Assembly: GCA_002762705.1 (NCBI GenBank) | Contig: PCVE01000056.1 | Span: forward strand, 1 to 23,694 | DNA length: 23,694 nt | Source: Candidatus Woesearchaeota archaeon CG11_big_fil_rev_8_21_14_0_20_43_8 | GTDB lineage: Archaea; Nanobdellota; Nanobdellia; Woesearchaeales; CG08-08-20-14 | Direction: 5' to 3' | In this document: positions 14,245-20,131 of the stretch, piece after piece | Numbering within the stretch: position 1 is the stretch's first letter | How the letters are laid out: every line of letters starts with the position of its first letter | The notes under the pieces: model-generated | Databases searched by the model: none | Told to the model about the DNA's origin: nothing | What the model saw: only the letters and a program-made list of their open reading frames with translations | Made by a program: the position numbers and the translations under genes

Positions 14245-15035
14245 TGGCTATGTCGGAAGCCGCGATAAGAGTAATCCCATATTTTAGTGCAATCTTCATC
14301 GCCTCCATGGTTGGAGGATTTATTTGCCTTCGAAATTATCTGATCATGCGCGATATCCCCACTTCAAAAATACGTGGGATCGCTATGGGCCTTGTTGAAT
14401 TGAAAGGCAAAGTCGCAAGAATGGCAAAACCTATCACTGCACCATTTTCTGGTCTCAAATGCAGCCATTGCATGTATTCCATCAAACAATGTTTCTTCAT
14501 GGGAAAAACACATTATTGGAAAACACTTAATGAAGGCAAGAATCCATTTTTCTACCTGCGGGATGATACTGGAAAAGTCAAGATAGATACAGATGGTGTT
14601 GAATTCAATCGATTACCATCAAGGATATATCGTGTCCCAAAAAAGATGCATGAGGAGAAACTGAAACCAGAAAAATTTCTGGATGAGTGGAATCAGCATT
14701 ATTCAAGAGCATTGAAGATGCCAAAACTCCCCATATCAATACTTCAGGAAGATACTTTATTCCCTGGAGAGAAACATGGTGATTATAGATACTATGAATA
14801 CACATTGGAACCTGGCGACGAACTGTATGTCCTTGGTACAGCCTCAATGGATAAGAAATCTCCTGGTGAGACCGTAATAAAAAAAGGCAAGAACCATTCT
14901 GCATTCATGATGTCAAAGGAACCTGAAGAATCTCTCACACAAGGATCCAGGACTATGATGATATTTCTATTCTTCCTTGCAATAGCATCAGGAATGATAC
15001 TTGCAGCCCAATTATTCATGCTATTTTCTGGATAG
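14241..15035 (+). CDS. Second GIDE-like membrane protein, diverged paralogue
   Basis: The 264 residues share with the 12202 protein the order of motifs DIPTSKIRGIAMGLVELKG (38-56), APFSGLKCSHCMYSI (67-81), FYLRDDTGKVKIDTDGVEF (104-122) and YYEYTLEPGDELYVLGTA (184-201), with membrane helices at about 11-30 and 237-262. The central part differs, carrying a longer linker (about 125-175) and a C-x-x-C (CSHC, 74-77) absent from the paralogue. GGAGAGG lies 5 bases before the first ATG; ATGs at 14244 and 14250 are also possible. It overlaps the GNAT gene by four bases and ends two bases before the convergent AbrB-PhoU gene. Function unknown. Confidence 0.8.
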   Translation: MMAMSEAAIRVIPYFSAIFIASMVGGFICLRNYLIMRDIPTSKIRGIAMGLVELKGKVARMAKPITAPFSGLKCSHCMYSIKQCFFMGKTHYWKTLNEGKNPFFYLRDDTGKVKIDTDGVEFNRLPSRIYRVPKKMHEEKLKPEKFLDEWNQHYSRALKMPKLPISILQEDTLFPGEKHGDYRYYEYTLEPGDELYVLGTASMDKKSPGETVIKKGKNHSAFMMSKEPEESLTQGSRTMMIFLFFLAIASGMILAAQLFMLFSG

Positions 15036-15036
15036 A

Positions 15037-15954
15037 TCAAAGCACCATGGCCAGATACGGACCAAGCATCTCGAATATCATCTGCACCTGGATTATGAGA
15101 TAATGGATGATGACGCATTCTTTTTGTGGTTTGTCCTCAAATGACATGAAGAGCTCCGCGACGATCTTCTTCCTCATCCTGCCCATCTCGACAACCTTTG
15201 CCTTGTCGAACTTGTAGAAAAGCTCATAGTAGATTCTGAGCAATGCGTTGACATCCCCATAATGTTTCAGAGTCTCATCTGAGAGCTTCAGCTTTGCGTT
15301 CTCTTCTCTCATCAGATAATCGAACATGTACTTGTACTGGTCAGCCACCCTCTCAAGCTGCTCCACGATATGATAGATGAACTGGATCTTGTTGTATTGC
15401 CTAAATCCTTTCTTTGATAATGTACGCCTGCAGAACGTCGTGAAACGGTTGTTGCTCTCCTCAAGGAACCTTATGCTTTTGAGACGCCCATAATCGCCTT
15501 CCCTGATCGCCTCAAGAGAATCATCTGCCATGGTATTCAACAGCATGAATGTCCTTCGTAGTACTGGATCGAACCCATCCTCAAGCGAGCCTTCGATATT
15601 TCTGATGGTGCAAAATGTCTTGCCCTGCTCTATTATCTCAAACCCTGATATCTCATTTCTCAGCGCTTCCTGTACATCTATTATCCTTTCAGGCTGGCTG
15701 AAATTGACTTTCACTTCATCATACCCTGCTTTGTATAGGGCCGCAAGTGTCCTCAAAATCATCGGATTTAGGTCATCCACATCGATCTCTGTGCGCTCTA
15801 TGCCATATTCTTTGTCTGTCGATATGACCACTCTTCTGTCCTGCTCTTCTACCTCTAACTCATCCCCTTTATTGATATTGAATTTCTTTGCCCATTGTGT
15901 AGGCAATGATACCATAAGAGTCGATGCTCCCTGTTTTACGACTTTTCGTTTCAT
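15037..15954 (-). CDS. AbrB/SpoVT-domain plus PhoU-domain regulator
   Basis: The 305 residues begin with a swapped-hairpin AbrB/MazE-type DNA-binding domain (MKRKVVKQGASTLMVSLPTQ, then KGDELEVEEQ and VVIS, residues 1-46). A helical PhoU-like region follows (about 110-305) with repeated E/D-rich helices such as LEESNNRFTTFCRRTLSK and VEQLERVADQYKYMF. In archaea this architecture is common near phosphate transporters or alone, and is thought to sense phosphate status or act as a transcriptional regulator. No pst genes are in the window. An upstream in-frame GTG at 15966 lies almost wholly inside the SD (AAAGGTGG, 15970-15963), so the ATG at 15954, 8 bases after it, is preferred. The palindrome in its promoter suggests autoregulation (inference). 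Confidence 0.9.
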   Translation of the reverse strand: MKRKVVKQGASTLMVSLPTQWAKKFNINKGDELEVEEQDRRVVISTDKEYGIERTEIDVDDLNPMILRTLAALYKAGYDEVKVNFSQPERIIDVQEALRNEISGFEIIEQGKTFCTIRNIEGSLEDGFDPVLRRTFMLLNTMADDSLEAIREGDYGRLKSIRFLEESNNRFTTFCRRTLSKKGFRQYNKIQFIYHIVEQLERVADQYKYMFDYLMREENAKLKLSDETLKHYGDVNALLRIYYELFYKFDKAKVVEMGRMRKKIVAELFMSFEDKPQKECVIIHYLIIQVQMIFEMLGPYLAMVL

Positions 15955-15982
15955 GGAATAAACCACCTTTATGGAGATATAT

Positions 15983-16025
15983 TGTCCAAGTATATAAGTT
16001 TATACGTATAAACTAGTATTGGACA
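15983..16025. promoter_or_regulatory. Palindromic operator candidate between divergent promoters
   Basis: A perfect 18-bp palindrome, AGTTTATACGTATAAACT, occupies 15997-16014. It is flanked by a second inverted pair, TGTCCAA (15983-15989) and TTGGACA (16019-16025). The block lies between the TATA boxes of the AbrB-PhoU gene and the divergent operon, touching the former. A dimeric regulator bound here could control both; the AbrB domain protein encoded alongside is the obvious candidate, by inference. Confidence 0.65.
15991..15998 (-). promoter_or_regulatory. TATA box for the AbrB-PhoU gene
   Basis: The minus strand reads CTTATATA, predicting a start near 15968 just before the SD. An alternative element near 15976-15986 would make the gene leaderless. 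The box overlaps the edge of the 18-bp palindrome. Confidence 0.45.
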
Positions 16026-16035
16026 TATAATAACT

Positions 16036-16044
16036 AAATATATA
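16036..16044 (+). promoter_or_regulatory. TATA box of the five-gene operon
   Basis: AAATATATA predicts a start near 16066 and a leader of about 38 bases carrying AAAGGAGG (16088-16094), 9 bases before the ATG at 16104. Confidence 0.5.
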
Positions 16045-16103
16045 CTGTTTTTAGCCCTTCTACCTAGTATGGGGACAAAACCCAAAAAAAGGAGGCAGAC
16101 AAA

Positions 16104-17009
16104 ATGGGTGAGAAACTTGAAGACACTGTAGTAAAATATTCAGAGAGAGAGGTTTTGAGAAGATGGGCACAGCGCATGAAAGACGGCCTCGATCCAGTGT
16201 ACAAAGGCGCGAAGGCAGGTTTCTTTGCCATGCACAGCATCTCTACATGGAAAAGACAAGAAGAAGAAGGCAAGATGGAGTGCGATCATAAAGGCTGGAT
16301 GGGACTTACCGGTGTCCTGACATTTGCTGGCCTAGGTGTTGGCTATGGAATCGCGACGACAACAGCAGTCGCCATGATAGGACCTATCGGTTTCTCGGTG
16401 CTTGGCATCCCGATAGCGACCCAGGCAGGATCCTACATCATCGAATCTTACAAAAAAGCCAAGCAAAGCGTGCTTGAAGAGGTCGTGATGACAAAAGTCC
16501 AGGGAACCATAAACAAGAGGGATTCAGAAGGCTATGATGTCACGTGCAAGCAGATGATCGACACATTGACTGATCATTTCCAGAAAGAGACACTTGAGCG
16601 ACATAATCTCGACCATGATCTAGACAAAGATGAGCTAAAAGAAAAACAGAGTGTCTTGGAGAAATACGAGACCAATTCAAGATGCAGAGCGAAACAAGCC
16701 CTCGCTGATTTCGCATCAGAGATATTCAAAGGTCTCTACGCAGATAAGAAGCTTGGCAGAAAATACGAGATGTCACAGACCCTCATGGTCGGACCAAGAA
16801 AGCATATGGAAGACAGGAGAACCAGGCCTAATCACCATAACCATGATGAAACGAACATGATGCTTTCAAAAATGATAAGCCAGGCAGTCAGCCAAAACGA
16901 CGGCGAAGCGAATATCGAACTGCTTGGAAAGGTAAAAGCAGTCTATTCAGGGGGACAACAACAGAAGATGCATTACAAGGTCATACCAAATGAGCTATGG
17001 AAGAGGTGA
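16104..17009 (+). CDS. Uncharacterised membrane protein, first gene of operon
   Basis: Not recognised. The 301 residues have a charged N-terminal helical part (1-60), then a Gly/Ala-rich double membrane segment (about 66-112, GLTGVLTFAGLGVGYGIATT and AVAMIGPIGFSVLGIPIA) that may form a helical hairpin. A long charged helical region (113-225) with coiled-coil character is followed by a His/Asn-rich stretch (RPNHHNHDETN, 241-251) and a short C-terminal domain. It has a strong SD and heads a run of closely packed genes. The GAGGTGAT of the next gene overlaps its stop, so the operon is translationally linked. No catalytic motif is visible. Confidence 0.82.
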   Translation: MGEKLEDTVVKYSEREVLRRWAQRMKDGLDPVYKGAKAGFFAMHSISTWKRQEEEGKMECDHKGWMGLTGVLTFAGLGVGYGIATTTAVAMIGPIGFSVLGIPIATQAGSYIIESYKKAKQSVLEEVVMTKVQGTINKRDSEGYDVTCKQMIDTLTDHFQKETLERHNLDHDLDKDELKEKQSVLEKYETNSRCRAKQALADFASEIFKGLYADKKLGRKYEMSQTLMVGPRKHMEDRRTRPNHHNHDETNMMLSKMISQAVSQNDGEANIELLGKVKAVYSGGQQQKMHYKVIPNELWKR

Positions 17010-17015
17010 TGAAAG

Positions 17016-17336
17016 ATGCCGACCACAGGTGAATTTTTGATAACTTTCGGATTGCTCGCTACAGTCCCTTTGGGGATTGGTGCTGCCGTTGGATACGGTG
17101 GAACCCACATTGTAAATTTTTTCAAAGAAGACAGGATCCCTTCGGCAGAGAGGATCCAGACCGGATATGCAGATCCAGACAAGCTTGGATTCAAGCTGAT
17201 CGATCTGGACAGAGATGGAAACAACGAGACAATAATGAGATATGAAGGGAAAAGCTACCTCTTGAAACTGGATAAGACAGGCAAGCCGATCGTCCAGACA
17301 TACAGGATAAGCATCGAAGACAGACTGGAGAGATGA
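17016..17336 (+). CDS. Small membrane-anchored protein with a DxDxDG loop
   Basis: The 106 residues have an N-terminal hydrophobic helix (about 7-28, LITFGLLATVPLGIGAAVGYG). A small domain follows with YADPDKLGFKLIDLDRDGNN (51-70): DLDRDGNNE resembles a calcium-binding DxDxDG loop, and RYEGKSYLLKLD looks like a beta hairpin. GAGGTGAT, a near-perfect SD, ends 5 bases before the ATG and spans the stop of the previous gene. Its own stop overlaps the next ATG (ATGA). The membrane-plus-calcium-loop reading is from sequence; the role is unknown. Confidence 0.8.
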   Translation: MPTTGEFLITFGLLATVPLGIGAAVGYGGTHIVNFFKEDRIPSAERIQTGYADPDKLGFKLIDLDRDGNNETIMRYEGKSYLLKLDKTGKPIVQTYRISIEDRLER

Positions 17337-17455
17337 AAGTCGAAGAATACACCTGTCCTTTATGTGGGAATGTCGAGAACAAGATATTTGAAATTCCATA
17401 TAAAGAAGGGCTGATATGTAGCCTGTGCGCTGCAAAGCGAGGTCGGTTGAAATGA
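17333..17455 (+). CDS. 40-residue zinc-ribbon-like small protein
   Basis: This short frame begins at an ATG overlapping the preceding stop (ATGA) and ends with a TGA overlapping the next ATG in the same way, so it fits exactly into the operon. It encodes MKVEEYTCPLCGNVE, then a link, then LICSLCAAKRGRLK: two C-x-x-C knuckles (C8/C11 and C29/C32), the pattern of a treble-clef or zinc-ribbon metal site. It could bind nucleic acid or a protein partner. The double overlap and the conserved-looking Cys pairs argue that it is real despite its length. Confidence 0.75.
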   Translation: MKVEEYTCPLCGNVENKIFEIPYKEGLICSLCAAKRGRLK

Positions 17456-17706
17456 ATGATAAAAAAGGATTTGGGATAACGTATGAGCATCTTTTTTTCG
17501 CTCCGATCGTGCTTGGAGCCATTGCCTTGTGGGCAACATGCGGCATAGGTGCCTATCACCATATCTCCAACATGATCGACTACATGCAGAAGTCTGTGCT
17601 TGAAATGAAAGTTGAGAAGCAGGCACTAATACAGAAGAGCAGCAAATACTTCATAGGCCAGGATGATGCATATATGCAATATTTTAACAAATCAATAGCG
17701 AGGTAG
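17452..17706 (+). CDS. Small single-helix membrane protein with SVLEMKVEK motif
   Basis: The start is the ATG at 17452, overlapping the zinc-ribbon stop; an in-frame ATG at 17425 would intrude into that gene. The 84 residues have one membrane helix (about 14-34, FFAPIVLGAIALWATCGIGA) and a soluble tail with SVLEMKVEK (48-56) followed by KYFIGQDDAYMQYFNK. The next protein repeats this motif and the general tail pattern, so the two look like paralogues. Function unknown. Confidence 0.75.
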   Translation: MNDKKGFGITYEHLFFAPIVLGAIALWATCGIGAYHHISNMIDYMQKSVLEMKVEKQALIQKSSKYFIGQDDAYMQYFNKSIAR

Positions 17707-17712
17707 ATCAAG

Positions 17713-17991
17713 ATGAGAACAAGAGAGCTATTATTCATAGCGGGTATTGCCTTTCTGGCAAGCCCTGTCGGTGCGACATTCACCGCATTGTCATGCGCAG
17801 CGGGTGGCGCCATCGGTGCAGGGATCACATATAACATGATGAAGAATCCAGACACAAAAAAACCATCCGCTCTGGAGATGAAAGTCGAAAAAGCACAGCC
17901 CACGTCTTTTGTATCCACACAGAAATATCATTTCATCAAGGACAACCTAGGATATGTGTGCACACAATACACAAAGAAACCAAACCAATGA
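17713..17991 (+). CDS. Small membrane or exported protein, paralogue with SALEMKVEK motif
   Basis: The 92 residues have a hydrophobic N-terminal region (about 6-42, with LLFIAGIAFLASPVGATF and AAGGAIGAGITYNMM) that may be one or two helices or a signal peptide. The tail contains SALEMKVEK (52-60) and KYHFIKDNLGYVCTQYTKK (71-89). The matching motif in the previous protein suggests tandem duplication and divergence. GAGGT (17700-17704) lies 8 bases before the ATG. It is the last gene of the operon; the T-rich stretch after it also holds the Nudix TATA box. Confidence 0.75.
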   Translation: MRTRELLFIAGIAFLASPVGATFTALSCAAGGAIGAGITYNMMKNPDTKKPSALEMKVEKAQPTSFVSTQKYHFIKDNLGYVCTQYTKKPNQ

Positions 17992-17999
17992 TTTTATAT
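17992..17999 (+). promoter_or_regulatory. TATA box deciding the Nudix start
   Basis: TTTTATAT begins one base after the previous stop and is centred about 27 bases before the ATG at 18023. This supports a leaderless message from that ATG rather than the in-frame ATG at 17954. Confidence 0.6.
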
Positions 18000-18022
18000 T
18001 ATTTCATTTATTTCTCCATAAA

Positions 18023-18430
18023 ATGAAGACCATAGTGGCAGGAAAAGCAGTCATAATCGAGAATGAAAAAGTCATTGTGCTGAAAAGAAGCAGTGATGAT
18101 AATTTCAGACCAGGGACATATGATCTGCCAGGTGGAAAGGTCGAACATGGGGAGAATCCCATCCTTGGACTGAAGAGAGAAGTAGAAGAGGAGATCGGAT
18201 TGATGATAAATGTCATCGCTCCAACCCGCATCTGGGATTTTGTTATTGATGACACACACACCATAGGGATCACGTATTTTTGCCGATTGATCGGTGGCAG
18301 TGAGAAGCTCAGCCATGAGCACGATGGATACGAATGGATCAAATTATCAGAGATCGAGAAGAAAGACCTTCCGAAATGGCTAAAAGAAGACATCGTCACC
18401 GTGATGAAGCGACTCAAAGACCGTTTATAG
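18023..18430 (+). CDS. Nudix (MutT-type) hydrolase
   Basis: The 135 residues contain a complete Nudix box, G-x5-E-x7-REVEEEIGL, in GGKVEHGENPILGLKREVEE (about 39-58) and following residues, preceded by GTYDLPGG. Nudix enzymes hydrolyse nucleoside diphosphates linked to another moiety, using metal held by the Glu residues of the box; the substrate here (damaged dNTP, ADP-ribose or other) is not predictable. The start at MKTIVAGKAV is supported by the TATA box position. A 23-residue longer frame from 17954 overlaps the upstream gene and is rejected. The last 17 bases overlap convergent ispH. Confidence 0.93.
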   Translation: MKTIVAGKAVIIENEKVIVLKRSSDDNFRPGTYDLPGGKVEHGENPILGLKREVEEEIGLMINVIAPTRIWDFVIDDTHTIGITYFCRLIGGSEKLSHEHDGYEWIKLSEIEKKDLPKWLKEDIVTVMKRLKDRL

Positions 18431-19238
18431 CATCGACGACTTCATCAACCTTCTCGATCGGAGTCGACGCGCCAGCAGCGATACCACAGAGCTTTTTCCC
18501 TTTGAACCAATCTGTTTTTAGCTCTTCTTTTGATTCTATATGATATGCTTCGCAGTGTTTCTCAGCTGCTTCAAAAAGATGCCTCGTGTTCGAAGAGTTC
18601 TTGCCTCCGATTATGACCATCACATCTGCTTCTTTTGCGAGCTCTTCAGTATCCTTCTGTCTGTTCTTGGCTGCAGGACATATTGTATCCTTTACTACAA
18701 GATCGCCCACAAGTGGCTTAAGTTTCGCAACACATGCATCGAAATTCTTCTGTAATGTCGTGGTCTGTGAGATGACACATAGTTTCTTGAATCTCACATA
18801 ACCAGTTATCTCATCTGGAGACTTTATCGCGAATGAATCATCGACATGTCCAAGTATTCCATCGACCTCTGGGTGTGCCTTTTTCCCGATGATAGCAATT
18901 TTATATCCTTTCTTATGATATTCGATACCTGTGTCCTGCACTTTTTTGACAAATGGACATGTGGCGTCTATCATATCCATACCAGATCTTTTTATTTTAT
19001 CAAAAACATCAGGTCTAGCCCCATGCGGTCTCATGATGATTGTCTTTGTTGTTGCTTTCTTTGGGTCATCTATTGTCTTTATCCCCTCTTTCTCAAGCTC
19101 TGCTATAAACAGATCATTATGCATCAGCTTTCCAAACACCGACACTGCTCCGTCTTTATCTCTTGCGTCGCGTGCTTTTTTCAAAGCGCCGACCAATCCC
19201 GCACAGAATCCGCAGCCTTTTATTATCTTGACATCCAT
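18414..19238 (-). CDS. ispH: 4-hydroxy-3-methylbut-2-enyl diphosphate reductase (IspH/LytB)
   Basis: This 4Fe-4S enzyme performs the last step of the MEP pathway, reducing HMBPP to IPP and DMAPP. All family hallmarks are present in 274 residues: the three cluster Cys (C12 in GFCAG, C94 in DATCPFV, C187 in DTICPAA), His-Asn 40-41 in LMHNDLF, His72 in RPHGA, the HPEVDG motif with catalytic-type Glu124, the Thr cluster SQTTTL (157-162) and SSNTRHL (215-221). The enzyme therefore looks functional. A TATA element at 19261-19268 lies about 27 bases before the ATG, so it is probably leaderless. Archaea normally make IPP by mevalonate routes, so a solitary ispH is notable. No other MEP gene is in the window. 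Confidence 0.95.
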   Translation of the reverse strand: MDVKIIKGCGFCAGLVGALKKARDARDKDGAVSVFGKLMHNDLFIAELEKEGIKTIDDPKKATTKTIIMRPHGARPDVFDKIKRSGMDMIDATCPFVKKVQDTGIEYHKKGYKIAIIGKKAHPEVDGILGHVDDSFAIKSPDEITGYVRFKKLCVISQTTTLQKNFDACVAKLKPLVGDLVVKDTICPAAKNRQKDTEELAKEADVMVIIGGKNSSNTRHLFEAAEKHCEAYHIESKEELKTDWFKGKKLCGIAAGASTPIEKVDEVVDAINGL

Positions 19239-19260
19239 TGTAGAGAAGTTGTATATCTGA

Positions 19261-19268
19261 ATATTTAA
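19261..19268 (-). promoter_or_regulatory. TATA box for ispH
   Basis: The minus strand reads ATTAAATA, about 27 bases before the ATG at 19238. It slightly precedes the stop of the upstream CARF gene, so ispH can be transcribed on its own. Confidence 0.5.
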
Positions 19269-19270
19269 TT

Positions 19271-19996
19271 CTATTGCTTGGTCAGCGCGACATCTCTTAG
19301 AAATTCTCCTGTGCTTGTCAGGCTGACTATTGTCTGTCTCCCTTTGCTCTCCAAAGTGACCAAATTCTTTTTTTCTAGATTTTTTAGATGATATAGAAAC
19401 AATGACTTTGTCTTTCTTACCGTATAATCATCTGTGGCCTGACCGATATGTTTCATGACAATCGATGTGAGTGTCAGACCAGAACTATCCAACAGCTGAA
19501 AGACCGATTTCTCCATTTTCTTTGGGACGATCGCTCCGCTGAACTGGAATGTCGGAACAGTCACAAACTTATCGACCCCGTCTGATGTGAAACAGTTCTC
19601 CTTGATATTATATGAGCTTGGCACAGCATAGAAAAGGTTGCATGGATAGTATTGCGAGACCACGACAGCAGCAGCTATGAGCAGTTTTGATCCTGTAGAT
19701 ATATTGATGCATATATGCGGATAATCGGCATGCTCATTAAGCACTGTTTTCAATACAGACAAGCAATCCGAAAAGTCCTGATAATCTGCAGAGCGGAATT
19801 CATAATCAATCAATGCCTTGATCTGTCCACCCATTTTCTCGGCCAATTTCTTTGTCTCTTTTGGCCATTCAATCGTATTGCTCTCTTTTGGACAGATGAA
19901 TACTACTTTCTTTGGCATATGATGTTTAATGCCTTCTACCAGGCGATCCCACTCCCAACCCATCAGGACTATCTGTAGCTGAGCTTCAGATGTCAT
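19271..19996 (-). CDS. CARF-domain winged-helix transcriptional regulator (Csa3/HFX_2341-like)
   Basis: The 241 residues combine an N-terminal Rossmann-like CARF domain (about 6-150) with a C-terminal winged helix (about 160-240). CARF features are the first strand and loop LQIVLMGWEWDRLVEGI, a second strand VVFICPKESN (31-40), and NISTGSKLLIAAA (98-110), which fits the N/S-x-TGG-x-K type ligand motif except that Ser replaces the second Gly. The C-terminal part has LTSIVMKHIG and SLFLYHLKNLEKKNLVTLES, a helix-turn-helix plus wing. In CRISPR systems such proteins sense cyclic oligoadenylate; haloarchaeal relatives of the HFX_2341 type occur without CRISPR. No CRISPR or cas genes are nearby. 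The start at 19996 is preferred over 20011 because the TATA box at 20018-20027 is about 27 bases before it. Confidence 0.82.
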   Translation of the reverse strand: MTSEAQLQIVLMGWEWDRLVEGIKHHMPKKVVFICPKESNTIEWPKETKKLAEKMGGQIKALIDYEFRSADYQDFSDCLSVLKTVLNEHADYPHICINISTGSKLLIAAAVVVSQYYPCNLFYAVPSSYNIKENCFTSDGVDKFVTVPTFQFSGAIVPKKMEKSVFQLLDSSGLTLTSIVMKHIGQATDDYTVRKTKSLFLYHLKNLEKKNLVTLESKGRQTIVSLTSTGEFLRDVALTKQ

Positions 19997-20017
19997 GTGT
20001 ATAAAATACATGTTGGA

Positions 20018-20027
20018 GTATAATAAG
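20018..20027 (-). promoter_or_regulatory. TATA box deciding the CARF regulator start
   Basis: The minus strand reads CTTATTATAC. It lies about 27 bases before the ATG at 19996 but only about 12 before the in-frame ATG at 20011, so the latter would not be in the mRNA. Confidence 0.55.
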
Positions 20028-20100
20028 TTTTCTTTTTTGGTAGAATTTTATTTCTTAATTAGCTAGCATCAAAAATTAAATTTGTATACCATGGAAAAAC

Positions 20101-20108
20101 ATTTATAA
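20101..20108 (+). promoter_or_regulatory. TATA box for the PfkB kinase
   Basis: ATTTATAA, preceded by an A-rich stretch, is centred about 27 bases before the ATG at 20132, a leaderless arrangement. Confidence 0.6.
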
Positions 20109-20131
20109 CCTCAGCATGCCATAATAAACAT

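Noticed and set aside
17954..18022. Longer Nudix N-terminus overlapping the previous gene
   Set aside because: The 23 extra residues are low-quality, overlap the upstream coding end, and precede the TATA-defined start at 18023.
18023..18430. Nudix protein as type I IPP isomerase because ispH is next to it
   Set aside because: It is only 135 residues and lacks the Cys-containing TNTCCSHP-type active-site motif of IDI-1; it is a general Nudix hydrolase.
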